Origin: Pelecanus crispus
Taxonomy: Eukaryota; Chordata; Aves; Pelecaniformes; Pelecanidae
DNA length: 64,000 nt
Assembly (NCBI RefSeq): GCF_030463565.1
Contig: NC_134662.1
Location: forward strand, 3,596,001-3,660,000
Direction of reading: 5' to 3'
A model generated the notes under the pieces. It did not search any database. It was not told where the DNA came from and saw only the letters and a program-made list of their open reading frames with translations. Position 1 is the first letter of the stretch; every line of letters starts with the position of its first letter. Of this stretch, positions 10,561-22,000 are shown one piece after another. The position numbers were made by a program, and so were the translations under genes.

Positions 10561-13500
10561 CTGGCCCGGACCCCCCAGCTTCGCCCTCACCACGCTGAGG
10601 AGAAGAGGCCCACGCAACGTGGCAGCCACCCCCCCTGCCCTCCCCGTGCTGCTTCCTCGCAGGCCGCGCTTGGGCAGGGAGCTGCAAACGTCCGCACCCC
10701 AAGGTGCAACCTGCTGCACCCCCAGGCATCCGTCCCCCTCCCAGCGGGTCCCTGAGCAGGGGCCACCTCGCACCCCCCCGGCCGCAGGCTCATCTGGTGG
10801 CAGCCTCCTCCCGTGGCTGCCGGCCAGGGAAGGAGATGTTTAGGGGATGAGTAACATCCTTCCTGGCAAGGCCTCTGCCCGCTCCTGGAAGCGCGCTGCG
10901 GGCACCGGGAAGCTCAGCCCCTTCGCCTGCCTCTTGCCCCAATCAGCTGGGGAAAGAAGCCAAGAGCAGGAAGAAACCTGGGGATGGGGGCCAGTGAAAA
11001 CGAACCCAGACAAAGCCCGTTGCATCGGCAGGAGGAGTCCCAGGTGCCAGGGAGAGGGAGGGAGGATGCTGCGTGGCAAGGCAGGAGGCAGCCAGGAGGC
11101 ACAGGTTGGGGGAGGCAGCCCAGAGCCCCCTCCGGAGCAGGGCTGGAAGCCAGAGCCTGGCTAAGCGCTGCCAGAAGCAGCTTATTTTGGAAAGGAGGCG
11201 TCTTGGCTGAGCGCTTGGTGCGTGGAGCTGCTGACGCTGGGGAACAGGACGGCTCTCAGAGAGCAGGTCCCAGCCATGCCTCGAGGGCCAACGCTGCTTG
11301 GCTTCAGCCTGCCGCTGAATCTGCCCCAGCACAACCAGGACTGGATCCCTAACTCTTGAGTCACCCACTGCAAAGGAGTTTGGACACCCCAGTCACAAGC
11401 TGGCGCAACGCCCGGGGCCGCAACTCACCCTGCACGCGAGAGGAGCTGCCTGGGATCCACCAAGCAGGGTGCACAGAGCTCTTGCCAGCTCTGACCCACG
11501 GGGCTTGGTACAACCTCAAGCCTCGAGTTGGGGAAAGCGAGGCACACAAGCTGGTGGGGGGCACCTTACCCCACCGCTAGACCCTGCTTGCCCACCCTCT
11601 GCTCCCAAGAGCAGTCCCAGCCCCGCTATGCCAGCAGCACAGCGAGCCCGGCCCAGACCCCCGGTGCTCAGAGCGGGGGACTCGCGGCAGCCGCCTTGCA
11701 GGCAGCAGGGCCTGGCCCGGAGCTGGAGCAGCGCTGGCAGCACGCCACGGTGCTCAGCCATGACCGGTGTTCAGCAAAGGTGGGAGGGATTGCAGGCTTT
11801 GCAGCAGAAACTGGACCTGCTTCGCCTTCCCCAGCGTCCTGCTGGCGTCCACGGGGCCGAGGAGCCGGCACACAGGCAGCTCCCTGCCAGCATCTCCCTG
11901 CCAGCATCTCCCATCCTTCCAAAGAGGGGCCCGGGAAGCACACAGCGGGCAGGGGCTGGCTGCAGCTCGCAGCCCCTCGCTGTGTCCAGATGCGGCTCAG
12001 GAGCTCCCTCCAACTGCAGGTTACTCGTGGCTTGGCATGCCACGAATTTGCTCAGGTCTCAGCCCCTTGCCTGCGCAGGGGCACGGCTGCGGACAGGCAG
12101 CAGCCTCGGCCACCTGGGAAAGGCGCAGCCAGAGCTCCCTGCTGCGCACCAGGCTGCCCTGCCCTTTGGAGCCGCACACTGCGGCATTGTGGCCCAGCTG
12201 GTTTTTCCAGAGATGCATCCAAGGGGCGAAATCAGATCTCAAGGGAAAGGAGCAGGCACGTTCCTGGCTGCGCAAGAGGAGCTGTCGAGGCAATGCCAGA
12301 AACTGGGGCGACTGCTGGGCACCGCAGCCCAGCCAGAGGAAAATGGAGCAGACAAACTCCGGAACCTGTGCTGTGCCTCGCTGCTGCCTGCTCCAGGAGC
12401 TGCTGCTCCTTTACAGACTTTTGTTTGCAAACCCCGTGGCAGAGACGCCCTGCCCTGGCATTTCCCACCAGCTTTGTTTTACAGCATCAGATATTAAACA
12501 ACCAGCCCGTAGGGCTGGGACACAGGGGGAAGGACCCTGCTAGGGGACCAGGGAAGGACTTGGGGGAGGAAAGCTCTCACAGGAAAACAGAAAAGCAGCG
12601 TGTGGCGAGGGAGTTCCCCTCTGCACAGGGAAGGTATTTTTGGTCAGGGCTTGTCTAGACTGGAGCAACCCACACTGTGTAAGCACATCAGCACCATGCA
12701 GCAAGCCTGGGGCGTGCGAGGCGCCTGCTCTTCCCGGCCAGGACAGACCGGGCTGTGCCGACCGAGGGCAGGCAAGAGGCTCTGGGGGTAGAGCCGACCC
12801 CAGGACCCCCCCGAGGCACTCCTGGGCTGTGTCCCCCAGGCCTTGGAACCCTGCAGAGCCTGGGATGTGCCAGGATGGAGGGAGCTTACAGCAGCCAGGA
12901 CTCTGGGGGTCCAGCCGGGATTCCCTGTGCCACATCAGCAGCTCTGCCCACCTCGGGCAAGCTGTGGGCAGGACCCGAGTGGCCCCGAGCACCATGGGCA
13001 GAGCCGAGATGCCTCCCACCTTGACCCAGGCCCTAGAACCGGGCAGGGCTGTTGCAGACACCGTGGGTGACGCGGTGGAGCGGACACAGCCCCGGCTGAC
13101 CCTGAGCCAGGACCCCCCATCGCTCCCCAGCACGAGGGACCTGCAGCAGGAGGGACACGGGCCGGCCCTGCCACAGCTCCCTCGCCGCTCTGCCTTCCCT
13201 CAGCTCCGGCTGCCGGAGCAGCCAAGGGAGCTGCAGGCATAAAACGTCACTTTTTCCGAGAGCTTCTCTCTGCCTTCCCTTCCCCCTCCCAGAGGCCGTG
13301 GTGCCGGGGAGCGCGGGAGGCTCCCGGGTCAGGGTAAAGGCAGCGCTGGGACGGGACCCAGCTGGGACCCTGCGCCGGCCACGGCCCTTCGCACCTCTCG
13401 AAGGCAGCGTGGGCGAGGAGAGCCTGGCCAGCCCTAGCCCTGCTGGGCTCCTTCCCATGGGAGGATGCTGCTCCCATCGGCCCTCATCGAGCCCAGATTT

Positions 13501-13689
13501 CCCAGGGGAATGGGGAGAGGGGCTCAGCAGCCCTGACAGCAACCCCCCCAAGCCTCCCTGCTAGCGAGGGGCTTCAGACCCCTTTCCCTTGGAAAAGGGA
13601 AACCCTAAACACTTAAGCCCATCCACTCCAAGGCCAGGAGCATCTATGGAGCAAGAGAACAGGCCTGACACAGACATTCTTTAAGGATG

Positions 13690-14674
13690 ATCTAATTTAA
13701 AAAACACATTTTTATAAAAACACATCATAATGAAAATGCATGTAGTTTAAAAAGAGGCCCACAGCGCTCCAGTGCCGAAGGCAGCTGCACATCGGCAACG
13801 GGACTGCTCTGTGGCCCATTCCCCACCTTGCCAGCGCATTCGGAATCCTGCGTCTAGCTCCACATCCCCATTTATTTTCCCTTTACCACAGAAAGCTTCT
13901 CCCCTTCCCCCCTCCCTCCCCGCATCCCCAAAGCATCAGCTGAAGCTGCAGCAGAGACAAAGGCTCGAGCATCCCCTCGCCCCGAGCCAGGCGCGAAGCA
14001 GGCAGGGTGCAAGCAGCCCTCGCTTCCAGCACCGCGGCATCAGGCACCGCCGGAGAAAAGCCTGCCCGTGCACCCCTCGCTCGCACCAGCTGCTGGCAGC
14101 CAGGACTGCTTTTAGAAGTAATCAGGGAACAAAGAAGAGCTCTGGATCGCTTTAATCCTTTCCAAAAAAAGTGTTGCTAGCCCAGCAGCTGCCCTCCTCC
14201 CCCTGTGCTTGTGAGGATTTGTACTCATAAGGCTGGATAATTTGACGGGGATAACACATGCTCAGCACAGGCCACCTCAGACTTCCCGACGAGTTTGCTC
14301 TTCGCACGGTGGTGTTTGCCAGCCCGATAAATCCACCCCCACGTGCCACCCTCCCCTCCCTCCCTTCCCACCGAGGGCTGGGACGGCAGCCTTGGAGCGT
14401 GACTCAGATGCACAGGAGACCGAGGACCTCCCTTTCCCGTGGGCAGGGCGCTGGGATCCTGGGCACCGGCAAGCGCAGAAGCACCACAGGCATGGGGAGC
14501 CGGGAGCAGGGATGGGCAGGGCCGTCCCGCAGGTACCTGCGGCCCCGAGAGGCACCGGAGCCGTGGAGCCAATGGTTAATAGAAAGCCAGCGTCCCTGTC
14601 CCCCCCCGCCGGGAGCGGCGCAGAGCGTGGCGAGGGGCAGGTCCGCAGTCCGGCACGTGCGGCCCGCGCGCAGC
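13690..14674 (-). other. PLPP2: PLPP2 3' UTR
   Basis: Sequence following the PLPP2 stop codon at 14,675. G+C falls towards 13,690-13,760, where an A/T-rich block resembles a transcript end. The exact cleavage site is uncertain: a canonical signal lies at 13,871-13,876, and a TATAAA-like variant lies near 13,715. Confidence 0.6.
13871..13876 (-). terminator. PLPP2 polyadenylation signal (AATAAA)
   Basis: TTTATT on the plus strand is AATAAA on the coding strand, 0.8 kb after the PLPP2 stop codon. It is the only canonical hexamer I found in the interval. A more distal end near 13,690-13,730 is possible. Confidence 0.5.
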
Positions 14675-14812
14675 TCACGAGCCGCTCCGGTAGCTGTAGT
14701 GATTGCGCTCGGAGTCGCTCATGGTGAGCGGCAAGCTGGGCTTGTGCTCCGGGTCCTTCGTGTTGCACTGCTGCGGGGGACGGTGCTTGAAGAAGTCAGA
14801 GACGTAGCGGAC
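14675..14812 (-). CDS. PLPP2: PLPP2 coding exon 6 (C-terminal tail and stop)
   Basis: After TTTTCCAG the exon encodes [16 protein letters not shown], a polar cytosolic tail and TGA at 14,677-14,675. The tail differs most from mammals, as expected for this region. Confidence 0.95.
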   Translation of the reverse strand, partial: VRYVSDFFKHRPPQQCNTKDPEHKPSLPLTMSDSERNHYSYRSGS

Positions 14813-17800
14813 CTGGAAAAGGCCGATGGGAAAGAGGGTTTGGGGACCGCTCCGGCAGGCTGAGCTGCAGCCAGCAACAGCCCGGCAGAGCACGGGGGGA
14901 CACTCACGATGAGGACGGCGATGAGAGCCCCTTGGAGCAGCCCCGCCAGCACATCGCTCCAGTGGTGCTTGTAGTCGGACACCCTGGTGTAGCCCACGAA
15001 GATGGCGAAGGCGATGAGGAAGAACTGGATGGTGGGGCGCAGCAGCCGGGTGCACTTCCCCACCAGCCGGGCTTGCAGGTAGAGCTGGGCAGGGAAGGGG
15101 GGGAGCAATCACCCAGCGCAGGCGGCACCGACCGGCCTGAAGACGGGGTGCTTGGGGCACGGGACCCGCGGGGGCTCACCGCCTTTCCGCGGCCACGGCA
15201 CTTACCGCCAGGAACATCATGCAGTACATCCCGAAGGAGGAGTGCCCAGAATAGAAGGACAGCCTGCGGGTCAAAAGGGATGCGTCAGACCACGAGAGCA
15301 AGCCACTAATGCCCCGCTGGCCCCCTTGCAAGCCCCCCACCCGCTCTGCCCTGTGGCGGGAGAGTGTCTATACCCGTCTGGGGTGCCACCAGACACCGGG
15401 CGGGCGGAGGGGACGTGTCCCATGGCCCCCACGGCTCACCTGGACTCGGTGATATTCTTGCTGTCCCCCTGGCAGACATTCTCCAGCTGCACATAGATGG
15501 AGCAGTTCACCCTGGACCAGTCGGGATTGCAGACGGCTAGGAAGTTCGGCCGGAGACGGCCGATCATGTATTTGGCCAGGTCGGTCAGGGACTGGCTGAT
15601 GGCCCCCCCGAAGAGGAAGGTCCCCACCACCTTGTAGAGGGCGGCCAGGTAGTTGTTGAACTCCGATTTGGAGTAGAGGCGCTCCGTGTAGACCAGGTAC
15701 GCCTCCCCTAACGAGATCTGCGGAGACCAAGGGGCAAGGGGTGAGGGTCTTTGGGCTCCCCAGCACCAGGGCTACGGGACGCTCGGGCTCTTGGGTCTGT
15801 GGCAGAGTAGTCACCGGCACCCGCCTGCCACAGGAGCTCACGGGACCTCTCCCTCTCCCAGCAGGGACCCAGCCCCACGGGATGGGGGTCTTACAGCCCC
15901 AGAGGGAGCTCCTGACCCCCAGCAGAGCAGGGCTTGACCCGAGGGTCCTGTTGCCCTGCCAGGGGTCTGGAGGTGGGCTGTGCTGGGACCCAGCTCCTGG
16001 ATAACACGCGCCAGGATGTCCCTGTCCCGGAGGGAAGGGGTCGGCGCTTCCTTACAATGGTAACGGTGCAGGTGATGGTGACCCCAGCCATGAGGCCATG
16101 GGTGATGGTGTCCGCCTTGTAGGGGTAGCGGATGGAGTCGTCATTGCAGTAGAAGCCCCGCTTGTACGGGGAGTTCACCAGCGTCAGGATGACGAAAGGC
16201 AGAGACGCTGCAAGGCAGAGAGAAGACGAGGGCTGGGGACACCGGCCCGCGGGCTCCGCGCAGGCAGCCGGCTCCGTGCGGTCTCCCCGTCCCTCACCCC
16301 TGGGTCCCTGCTCCCCGCTGTCAGGGAGGGATCCCCTCTGGGGACGCAGTCCTGAGCCACCCGCACCCAGGGCGGGACTTGCACCCACCAGCACGCTGAC
16401 CCCACCGCTGATAGGGTCCTATCGGAGCTCGCAGCTGCCTGCGGCGCCCAGATACCGCACGAGACGGCCGCGACCGGGCAACCGCGGAGCCCCTGCGGCT
16501 GCCCCGCTCCTCCCCAGGCGCGGCAGTCGCAGGGCCTTGTGCAGGAGCCCAGGGCTGATCTTGCACCCTCTCCTCACACTCCCCAGGATCTTTGGGCCTA
16601 GGAGGATGGAGCTCATTAGAATTAACGAGCACAGACATCTTGCAAACCTGTTTTACAGCAGGGAAGGGCCTCCAGGCCCCGGATGGTCCGAGCAGGACCC
16701 TCACACCGGCTCCAGGAGAACCAGTGCCTGGAGATGCCGGTGGGTGATCCGGCACGGTCGGACCCCAGCTTCCCACCCTGACCCTCCTGCAGCCCTCGCT
16801 CCTGCCAGCCCCTCGAGAGATGCTGCGACCGGCTGGATCGGTCCGGGCGAGGGGGCTTTTCCATCCCACGTGCCCCAACCCTGGCCACGGGCATCTCGGA
16901 GCTCATCCCTGGCCAGGATCATCCCCCAAATCAAAAGGGGTTTTTTTTTTTGGGTGGTCTCTGCCCCGTGCAGCAGGCATGCCAAATCCTCCGCTGAAAG
17001 GGGACCTCCTGCCCCTGCGGCCGCTCCCACCCTGCCCCGGGGATGCGGCTGCTCCCACCCTGCCCCGGGGATGCTCCCCCCGGCAGCGCCCGAGCGGGCA
17101 GAGCCGGGCAGCCCCGGGAGAAGCCAGGGCAGGGCAGGGACACGGGGCGCGGCCGGTCCCGGGATGCTCCCCCCCCCCCCCCGCCCCGGGGGGAAAGGCC
17201 CCACAAAGCGCGGTCCACCTTAAGCCCGGGCTCCTCTCCCGGTTCCGCCTTTCCCGGCGGTTTCCGCCTCCCCTTGTTCCACCATCTCCCGGGAACACAC
17301 ACCTTTGTCCCCGCCCGCCCCCGCCTCCCCGGGCCGCAGTCGGGGGGGTCCCCCGCCCCCCCCCGCCCCCCCCCCCCCCCCCCCCCCCCCCCGGCCGGGG
17401 CCCGCCGCCTCCTGCGCTCACCGAGCACCGGGGGGGGGAAAAACCCCAAAAAAACCGAGAATAAACCAGCAGCCTGCTGCTCCCCAGGCTCCCCCCGCCG
17501 CCCCCCTGCTCCCCCCCGGGCGGAGGCAGCGGCAGCCAAAAAGCGCTGCCAGGGAGCTGGGAACGAGCCCCGGCCTCTCCCGGCCCCGCTCCGGCGGCGG
17601 GGAACCGGCGGCCCGGCCCGGGGGGGCTCGGATGCCTCTGCCTTACACCTCAAACATTGTTTTGCAGCTCAAATTAGACAGCAGTTTTCTTTCGGGATAA
17701 TTTCATCCTTCAAAAAAGCTCCCCTAAAAATAAAAGGCACCGGCACACGAGAGAGAGAGAGAAAAGCGACTCGAACAAAAACAGCAACCTGCCTCTCGCC

Positions 17801-18679
17801 ACCGGTGCTTAGAGCCCAAGAAAGCAACGCCCGGCGCGGGAGGTTCAGGCTGAAATTACGACCTGGGCCTTTATTTTTAGTCCGTCTTAATTAGGTGCTT
17901 GCCAGCGTCAGTTTTAGAAACGGGCGTTTGCCTGCACCGGGGCTGGGGGGGTGGGGGGGAGGCTGTCGGGGTGCTGGGAAGGGGCACCCCGAACCCAACT
18001 GCCCGGGGCTGCAGGGCCCCCCCCCCCCCCGGGGCTGCAGGGCCCCCCCCGGCCCCGCTCCGGCCGCCCGCGGAGCGCAGGGCCCGGCCGGCGGGCAGGC
18101 GGCCAGGGCGGCGGCAGAAGGAAGCGGGGCTCGTCCCGGTGGCTCTGCCCGCAGCCTCCCGGCCCGGGACCGGCTGCGACCCCCGGGCGAGGCCGCCGCC
18201 GCCGCCCCCCGCGTCCCCCGGCTCCCACCCGGCCGCGCCGCGGAGCCCCACGCCGGGCACGTCCCGTCCCGTCCCGTCCCCCCCCCGCCCCAGGCTCGCT
18301 GCCCCACGCCGGGACAGCAGCTCCACGGCGGGGCCCGGCAGCTCCGGGGCAGCAACCGGTGCCCGCCCGGTCCCGCCGCCCCTCACCGAGCTGCCCCGGG
18401 GGCGAAGCGGCGCCGGCGGGGGCCCAGAGCCCCGGGGCGGGGGCCGGGCAGGTGCCTCCAGCGCTGCCCCCGGCCCCGGGCAGGGACGCGGGGGGACCCC
18501 GGAGCCCCGGTACCGCCCGCGGCACGGCCCCGCCGGGGGGGATCGGGGCGGACCGGGGCCGAGCTCCGGAGCTTCCCCCGGGCTCCGGGGCGGAGGCAGC
18601 GCGGCCGCGCCGGTACCGAGCCCTCACCGACCGCCAGGCAGAGCACGTCGAGCACCACGAAGCCCTTCCTGCGCTCCAT
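14675..18679 (-). CDS. PLPP2: Phospholipid phosphatase 2 (lipid phosphate phosphatase), complete
   Basis: Six exons (18628-18679, 16056-16207, 15440-15717, 15206-15263, 14908-15084, 14675-14812) sum to 855 nt, giving 284 residues against about 288 in human. The enzyme is a six-pass membrane protein that dephosphorylates phosphatidate, lysophosphatidate, ceramide-1-phosphate and sphingosine-1-phosphate on the lumenal or extracellular face. All PAP2 catalytic motifs are visible: C1 KYMIGRLRP (residues 117-125), C2 SGH (166-168) and C3 [12 protein letters not shown], with Arg214, His220 and Asp224. A conserved N-glycosylation sequon, NCS, is at 139-141. [17 protein letters not shown] is the expected N-terminus. 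PLPP2 is preferred over PLPP1 and PLPP3 because of the N-terminal sequence and linkage to MIER2, as on human 19p13.3. Confidence 0.97.
14908..15084 (-). CDS. PLPP2: PLPP2 coding exon 5 (catalytic motif C3)
   Basis: A 177-nt, 59-codon exon after CTGCCCAG. It carries two membrane segments flanking [15 protein letters not shown], the C3 motif with the nucleophilic His. Donor ATC|GTGAGT, phase 0. Confidence 0.97.
15206..15263 (-). CDS. PLPP2: PLPP2 coding exon 4 (catalytic motif C2)
   Basis: A 58-nt exon after CCCGCAG. It completes an Arg codon and encodes [19 protein letters not shown], carrying the catalytic His of SGH. Donor GCG|GTAAGT, phase 0. Confidence 0.97.
15440..15717 (-). CDS. PLPP2: PLPP2 coding exon 3 (catalytic motif C1)
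   Basis: A 278-nt exon between CCGCAG and AG|GTGAGC. It encodes [20 protein letters not shown], the third membrane segment, the [11 protein letters not shown] phosphate-binding C1 motif and the glycosylated loop with NCS. It ends in phase 2. Confidence 0.97.
16056..16207 (-). CDS. PLPP2: PLPP2 coding exon 2
   Basis: A 152-nt exon after CTTGCAG. It encodes [20 protein letters not shown], then the DDSIRYPY and [10 protein letters not shown] blocks typical of LPPs. It ends ATT|GTAAGG in phase 0, finishing transmembrane segment 2. Confidence 0.97.
16208..18627 (-). other. PLPP2 intron 1
   Basis: A 2.4 kb intron, far longer than the other PLPP2 introns (95-338 nt). Most of it is part of the promoter CpG island. 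It holds long C homopolymers and two tandem copies of a 28-bp segment at about 17,015-17,070. No further exon seen. Confidence 0.85.
17350..17392. repeat. Long C-tract (i-motif/G-quadruplex potential)
   Basis: C runs of 5, 9 and 27 nt separated by single G residues. The opposite strand is a G-quadruplex candidate. Assembled length in such tracts is often unreliable. A second C run lies at about 17,169-17,182, and a duplicated GGGGCTGCAGGG-plus-C-run unit at about 18,005-18,050. Confidence 0.9.
18628..18679 (-). CDS. PLPP2: PLPP2 coding exon 1
   Basis: ATG at 18,679-18,677 opens [17 protein letters not shown], the start of the first membrane segment. The donor GTCG|GTGAGG leaves phase 1. The exon is embedded in the promoter CpG island. 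Confidence 0.95.
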
Positions 18680-19060
18680 CCCGCTGCCGGTGGCGGCCCC
18701 GCGGCCCGGCCCCGCGGCTCACATGGCCCGGAACGGCGCGGGCCCGGCCGGGAGGTAAAGTCCGGGGCGGACGGGACGGGGCGGGGCGGGGCGGCTCCGG
18801 CAACCGGTGCCCCCGCCCACGGGCGTGGGGCCGGGGCGGGCCGTGGGGCCGGGGCCGGGGCAGGTGCGGGGCGCGGCGGGCACCGGGGACAGCGCGTCCC
18901 CCCCCCCCCCGTCCGGCCACGGCGGGGGGCGGCCCGGGCCCGGACCCCCTCGCCCCCCGCCGCCTCCCCGGGCCCCGCTCCAGCGTCCCCGGCTCCGGCC
19001 TCCCGGTCCCCCGGCTCCGCCTGGCCGGTCTCCCCGCCCCGGCTCGGCTGCCGGCCGAGG
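18680..19060 (-). promoter_or_regulatory. PLPP2 promoter and 5' UTR CpG island
   Basis: Extremely GC- and CpG-rich sequence directly upstream of the PLPP2 ATG, with GGGGCGG GC-box repeats at about 18,765-18,850 and no TATA box. With intron 1 it forms an island of roughly 2 kb. Confidence 0.75.
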
Positions 19061-22000
19061 GGAAGCGGGAGAAGGAAGGGAGCGGGGCTCCATGTGGGAG
19101 CCGTGTGTGTCCCGCCAGCCTTGGGCGTCTTTCTTGAGAAAGGAAGGAAAAAAAAGAGAAAAATCCGCGAGTAGAAGAACGTGGCCACAGAAATGCGCTG
19201 GCCGCATCGGCGCGGTGCGGCGGTGGTTTATTGCGGAGCGGATACGGGGCAGACCCGGTGGCGATGCCGGTTGTTGGGGGGAAGGAGGGTTCCCCGGGAG
19301 CTTTTGGACGCAGCGGAGAGGCTGGCAGGGAGCAGAGCAGCCAGATTTAAACACAGGACGAGGCGCGTGTTTGTTTTAAGCTGTGGTTTAACCGCTGAAA
19401 TGCGGGGCGGTGTTTTCCCGTGCCGCAGATGTTGTTGGAGCAGGACAGGCTCCTGGTGCTGCCCGTTGGGGCTGGGGACGTTCCGGGCCGGTGGCACTTG
19501 GAGCAAAAGTTCGAGCACGGGTCCCTGCAGCGAGTCCCTGGCAGGAGCAGGGACGGCCGCGGCCCCGGCTCTTTGCTCCAGGCCCGACTCTTGGTCGGGA
19601 ACGGAAGGAAACATAAATAATACAGAAGCCACCCAAATGATAGCTACTGGGCTGGTTTATTTAAGTGCAGTGTGAGTGGCCTGTGGAGAATGTCAAGGCT
19701 GTTGTGGGAAGCCAGCAGAGCTGGAAACGCTCTTGGGCTGCCCTGGGATTTAAGGAGAGGGCCAGAATCGCTTGCCAGCTTTCCTCTGCTCTGATCTGAC
19801 CCGGTGCAACCTCCCTCCTGCCCATAGGTGCCGTGGGGCCCTGGCACAGTTGCCGGGGCAGGATTTGCCCCGCACACGCTGCTGCTGCAGGCCCCGAATC
19901 TTGGTGGCAGGCGGGCAAAGCCCTTAGGCAGGAGAGCCGAGGGGGTGCTGGAGGAGAGGAGCTTGGCCGGCACCAGCATGATGCCTGGGCTGCGTGGTGG
20001 TGGGGATGCGGGGTTTCGTACAATCTCTCCCAGCGCTGATAAATCTCCCCTTCTTGTTGCAGCCCCTGGCAGCCCTCGGCTCTCGCGGCTGGCACGGAAA
20101 ACGTGCCGGGCTGGGCCATCGTGGGGGCACCGATGCGGCAGCGTGGGGCTCAGCGAGGGCAGGACGCGGCCCGGCGGGGTCGTGCTGACCCGTGCTGTGG
20201 GTGCGTGGCACCGCGCTGGAGCAGGGCAGAGGGGAGCGAGATAAGGCAGCTGCTCCCCTGCCCGCACAGCACGGCCTCACAGAGCAGGCGCCGCGGGCAG
20301 GACTTTGCCCCGTGCGGTGCCGTGGCTGTCGGATGGTGCCAGGGCGGCAGGAGCCACGCGGGAACGGCCCAGCCCGGCCGGACTGGCTGCTCTCAGCTCA
20401 TCCCGGCACTCGGGGATGTCGCAGGGACGGGAATCGGCCCCTGCGCTCAGCTCGGCCCCACGCTGCGCGGCGCTGGGCAGACGGGCTCAGCCTCCCGGTG
20501 CTCGGCACAAGGCCCAGGCCAGCAACGGGCCTCGCAGCGCCGTGGGGAGGCCAGCGACGCAGCCCGGGCTGCTGGGGCGGTTCGTGGGGAGGCCTGGCAG
20601 CATCCGGGCCCTGTTTGTTGGATTTCCTCCAGCTTCGCCTGGGCTTTCCGTGGAGCCCTGCAGGACACCGCTCCCAGCCCCTCTCAGCCCCAGGAGGGGA
20701 GACTCCATCCCCGGGATCTGCTGATGCTTGGCTCCTGGCGGGGGAGGAGGACTGTGCCGGAGCCTTCCTCGCACGGAGGCTCACAGTGGCCTCCCATGGG
20801 CCCGAGCCGGAGGAGCGGGGGCTGCTGGGGGCGACCAAGCTGAGCTCCCGGCCCTGCTGCCATCCGCTGCACCTTGGCCAAGTGTGGGGGTGAAGGTCCA
20901 GCCCCCCCCGGGTGCTGGGATCCCTGCGGGGAGCTGGTCCCCTGGGGGGATCAGATCCCCAGGGTGAGGAGTGGGTCCCCCGGGGGATCGGGTCCCCAGG
21001 GTGAGGAGTGGGTCCCCTGGGGGGATCAGATCCCCAGGGTGAGGAGTGGGTCCCCCGGGGGATCGGGTCCCCAGGGTGAGGAGTGGGTCCCCCGGGGATC
21101 AGGTCCAAGGGGTGCAGAGTGGGTGCCCCTGGGGGATCGGGTCCAAGGGATGCAGAGCGGGTGCCCCCTGGCAATCGGGTCTCTGGGGTGTGGAGCAGGT
21201 CCCCCCGGGAGGGATCTGGTTCCTCGGGTGCAGAGCGGGTCCCCCCGGGGGGTCGGGTCCCCAGGCAGGGCTGCGGCCCCTCTGCCATCGAAGCACCACG
21301 GCTGCAGCGGCCTTGCAGCCACCCCGGGGCCACGAGTGGGGCCCGTGGGCAGGCAGAGCATTCCTGCACCCTGGAAGCAGAGAGGAAAAGTCCCCCGAAG
21401 CCTGCGGGGAGGCAGGAGCCTTTGATGGGGTGTCGGTCCTGCTGATCTTACACCCGCAGAAATGTCACTTGGGTCACGCAGGGCCAAAAAAAGTGTTTCA
21501 AAGGATGTGATGAGCCGAGGGACAGCGATCCCAGCCCGAGGGCTTCAAGCACACCCACCCTTCCCGTCGCTCCTCAGGGTCTTGAAGGAAGCGGGGAACC
21601 CACTCCCGTCCCTCGTGCCTTGGGCTGTGCCCGCCGTTGCACCCCAGCCTCGGCCGCAGGGACCCGGGGGGCTGCGCAGCCAAAGCCCCCCATGGCAGCA
21701 GCTGACGACCCCCCGCTTCCGAAGCAGAGCTGAGCCCCAGCCCCGCTCCGGGCCCCAGCAGCCGGGATTTGCCGCCTTACGGCCGAGAGCCGCTCCCAGC
21801 CGCGCCGCATGGACAGCAGCTGGGACGCTGGCCTGCTCCCACCCGCGGCAGCACCGGGGTTTGGGGTTCTGCCGAGGGGGTCTTTGCCCTCCCCGGCTGA
21901 GCTGCCAGGAGAAACGCAGAGTGGGGAGAGCTCCCAAACAGAGGGGTGCGCTGCCCCTTTCCTGCTGCTTTTCCAGGTGGCATTTTCCAGCTGCGAGCGA

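Larger units (their letters stand above)
6021..13690. other. Intergenic region between TLE and PLPP2
   Basis: About 7.7 kb with no exon I can recognise on either strand. It contains a polypurine repeat (9838-9925), an orphan CpG island (about 9,950-10,560), an AT-rich patch near 6,145-6,190 and another near 8,155-8,340. A short perfect inverted repeat (TTTCCCTT/AAGGGAAA, 4-nt loop) lies at 13,583-13,602. The many open frames have low-complexity Pro/Arg/Ala/Gly translations. Confidence 0.7.

Noticed and set aside
9787-10755. 322-codon frame beginning with an Arg-rich run
   Set aside because: Driven by the polypurine repeat and the adjacent CpG island; no recognisable domain.
17899-19188. Overlapping 400-codon frames on both strands around PLPP2 exon 1
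   Set aside because: GC-composition artefacts overlapping the genuine promoter and first exon.
20398-21369. 323-codon minus-strand frame with DPIPRGTHSSPWGSDPPRG repeats
   Set aside because: Encoded by the 37-38 bp minisatellite; the repeat period explains the open frame.
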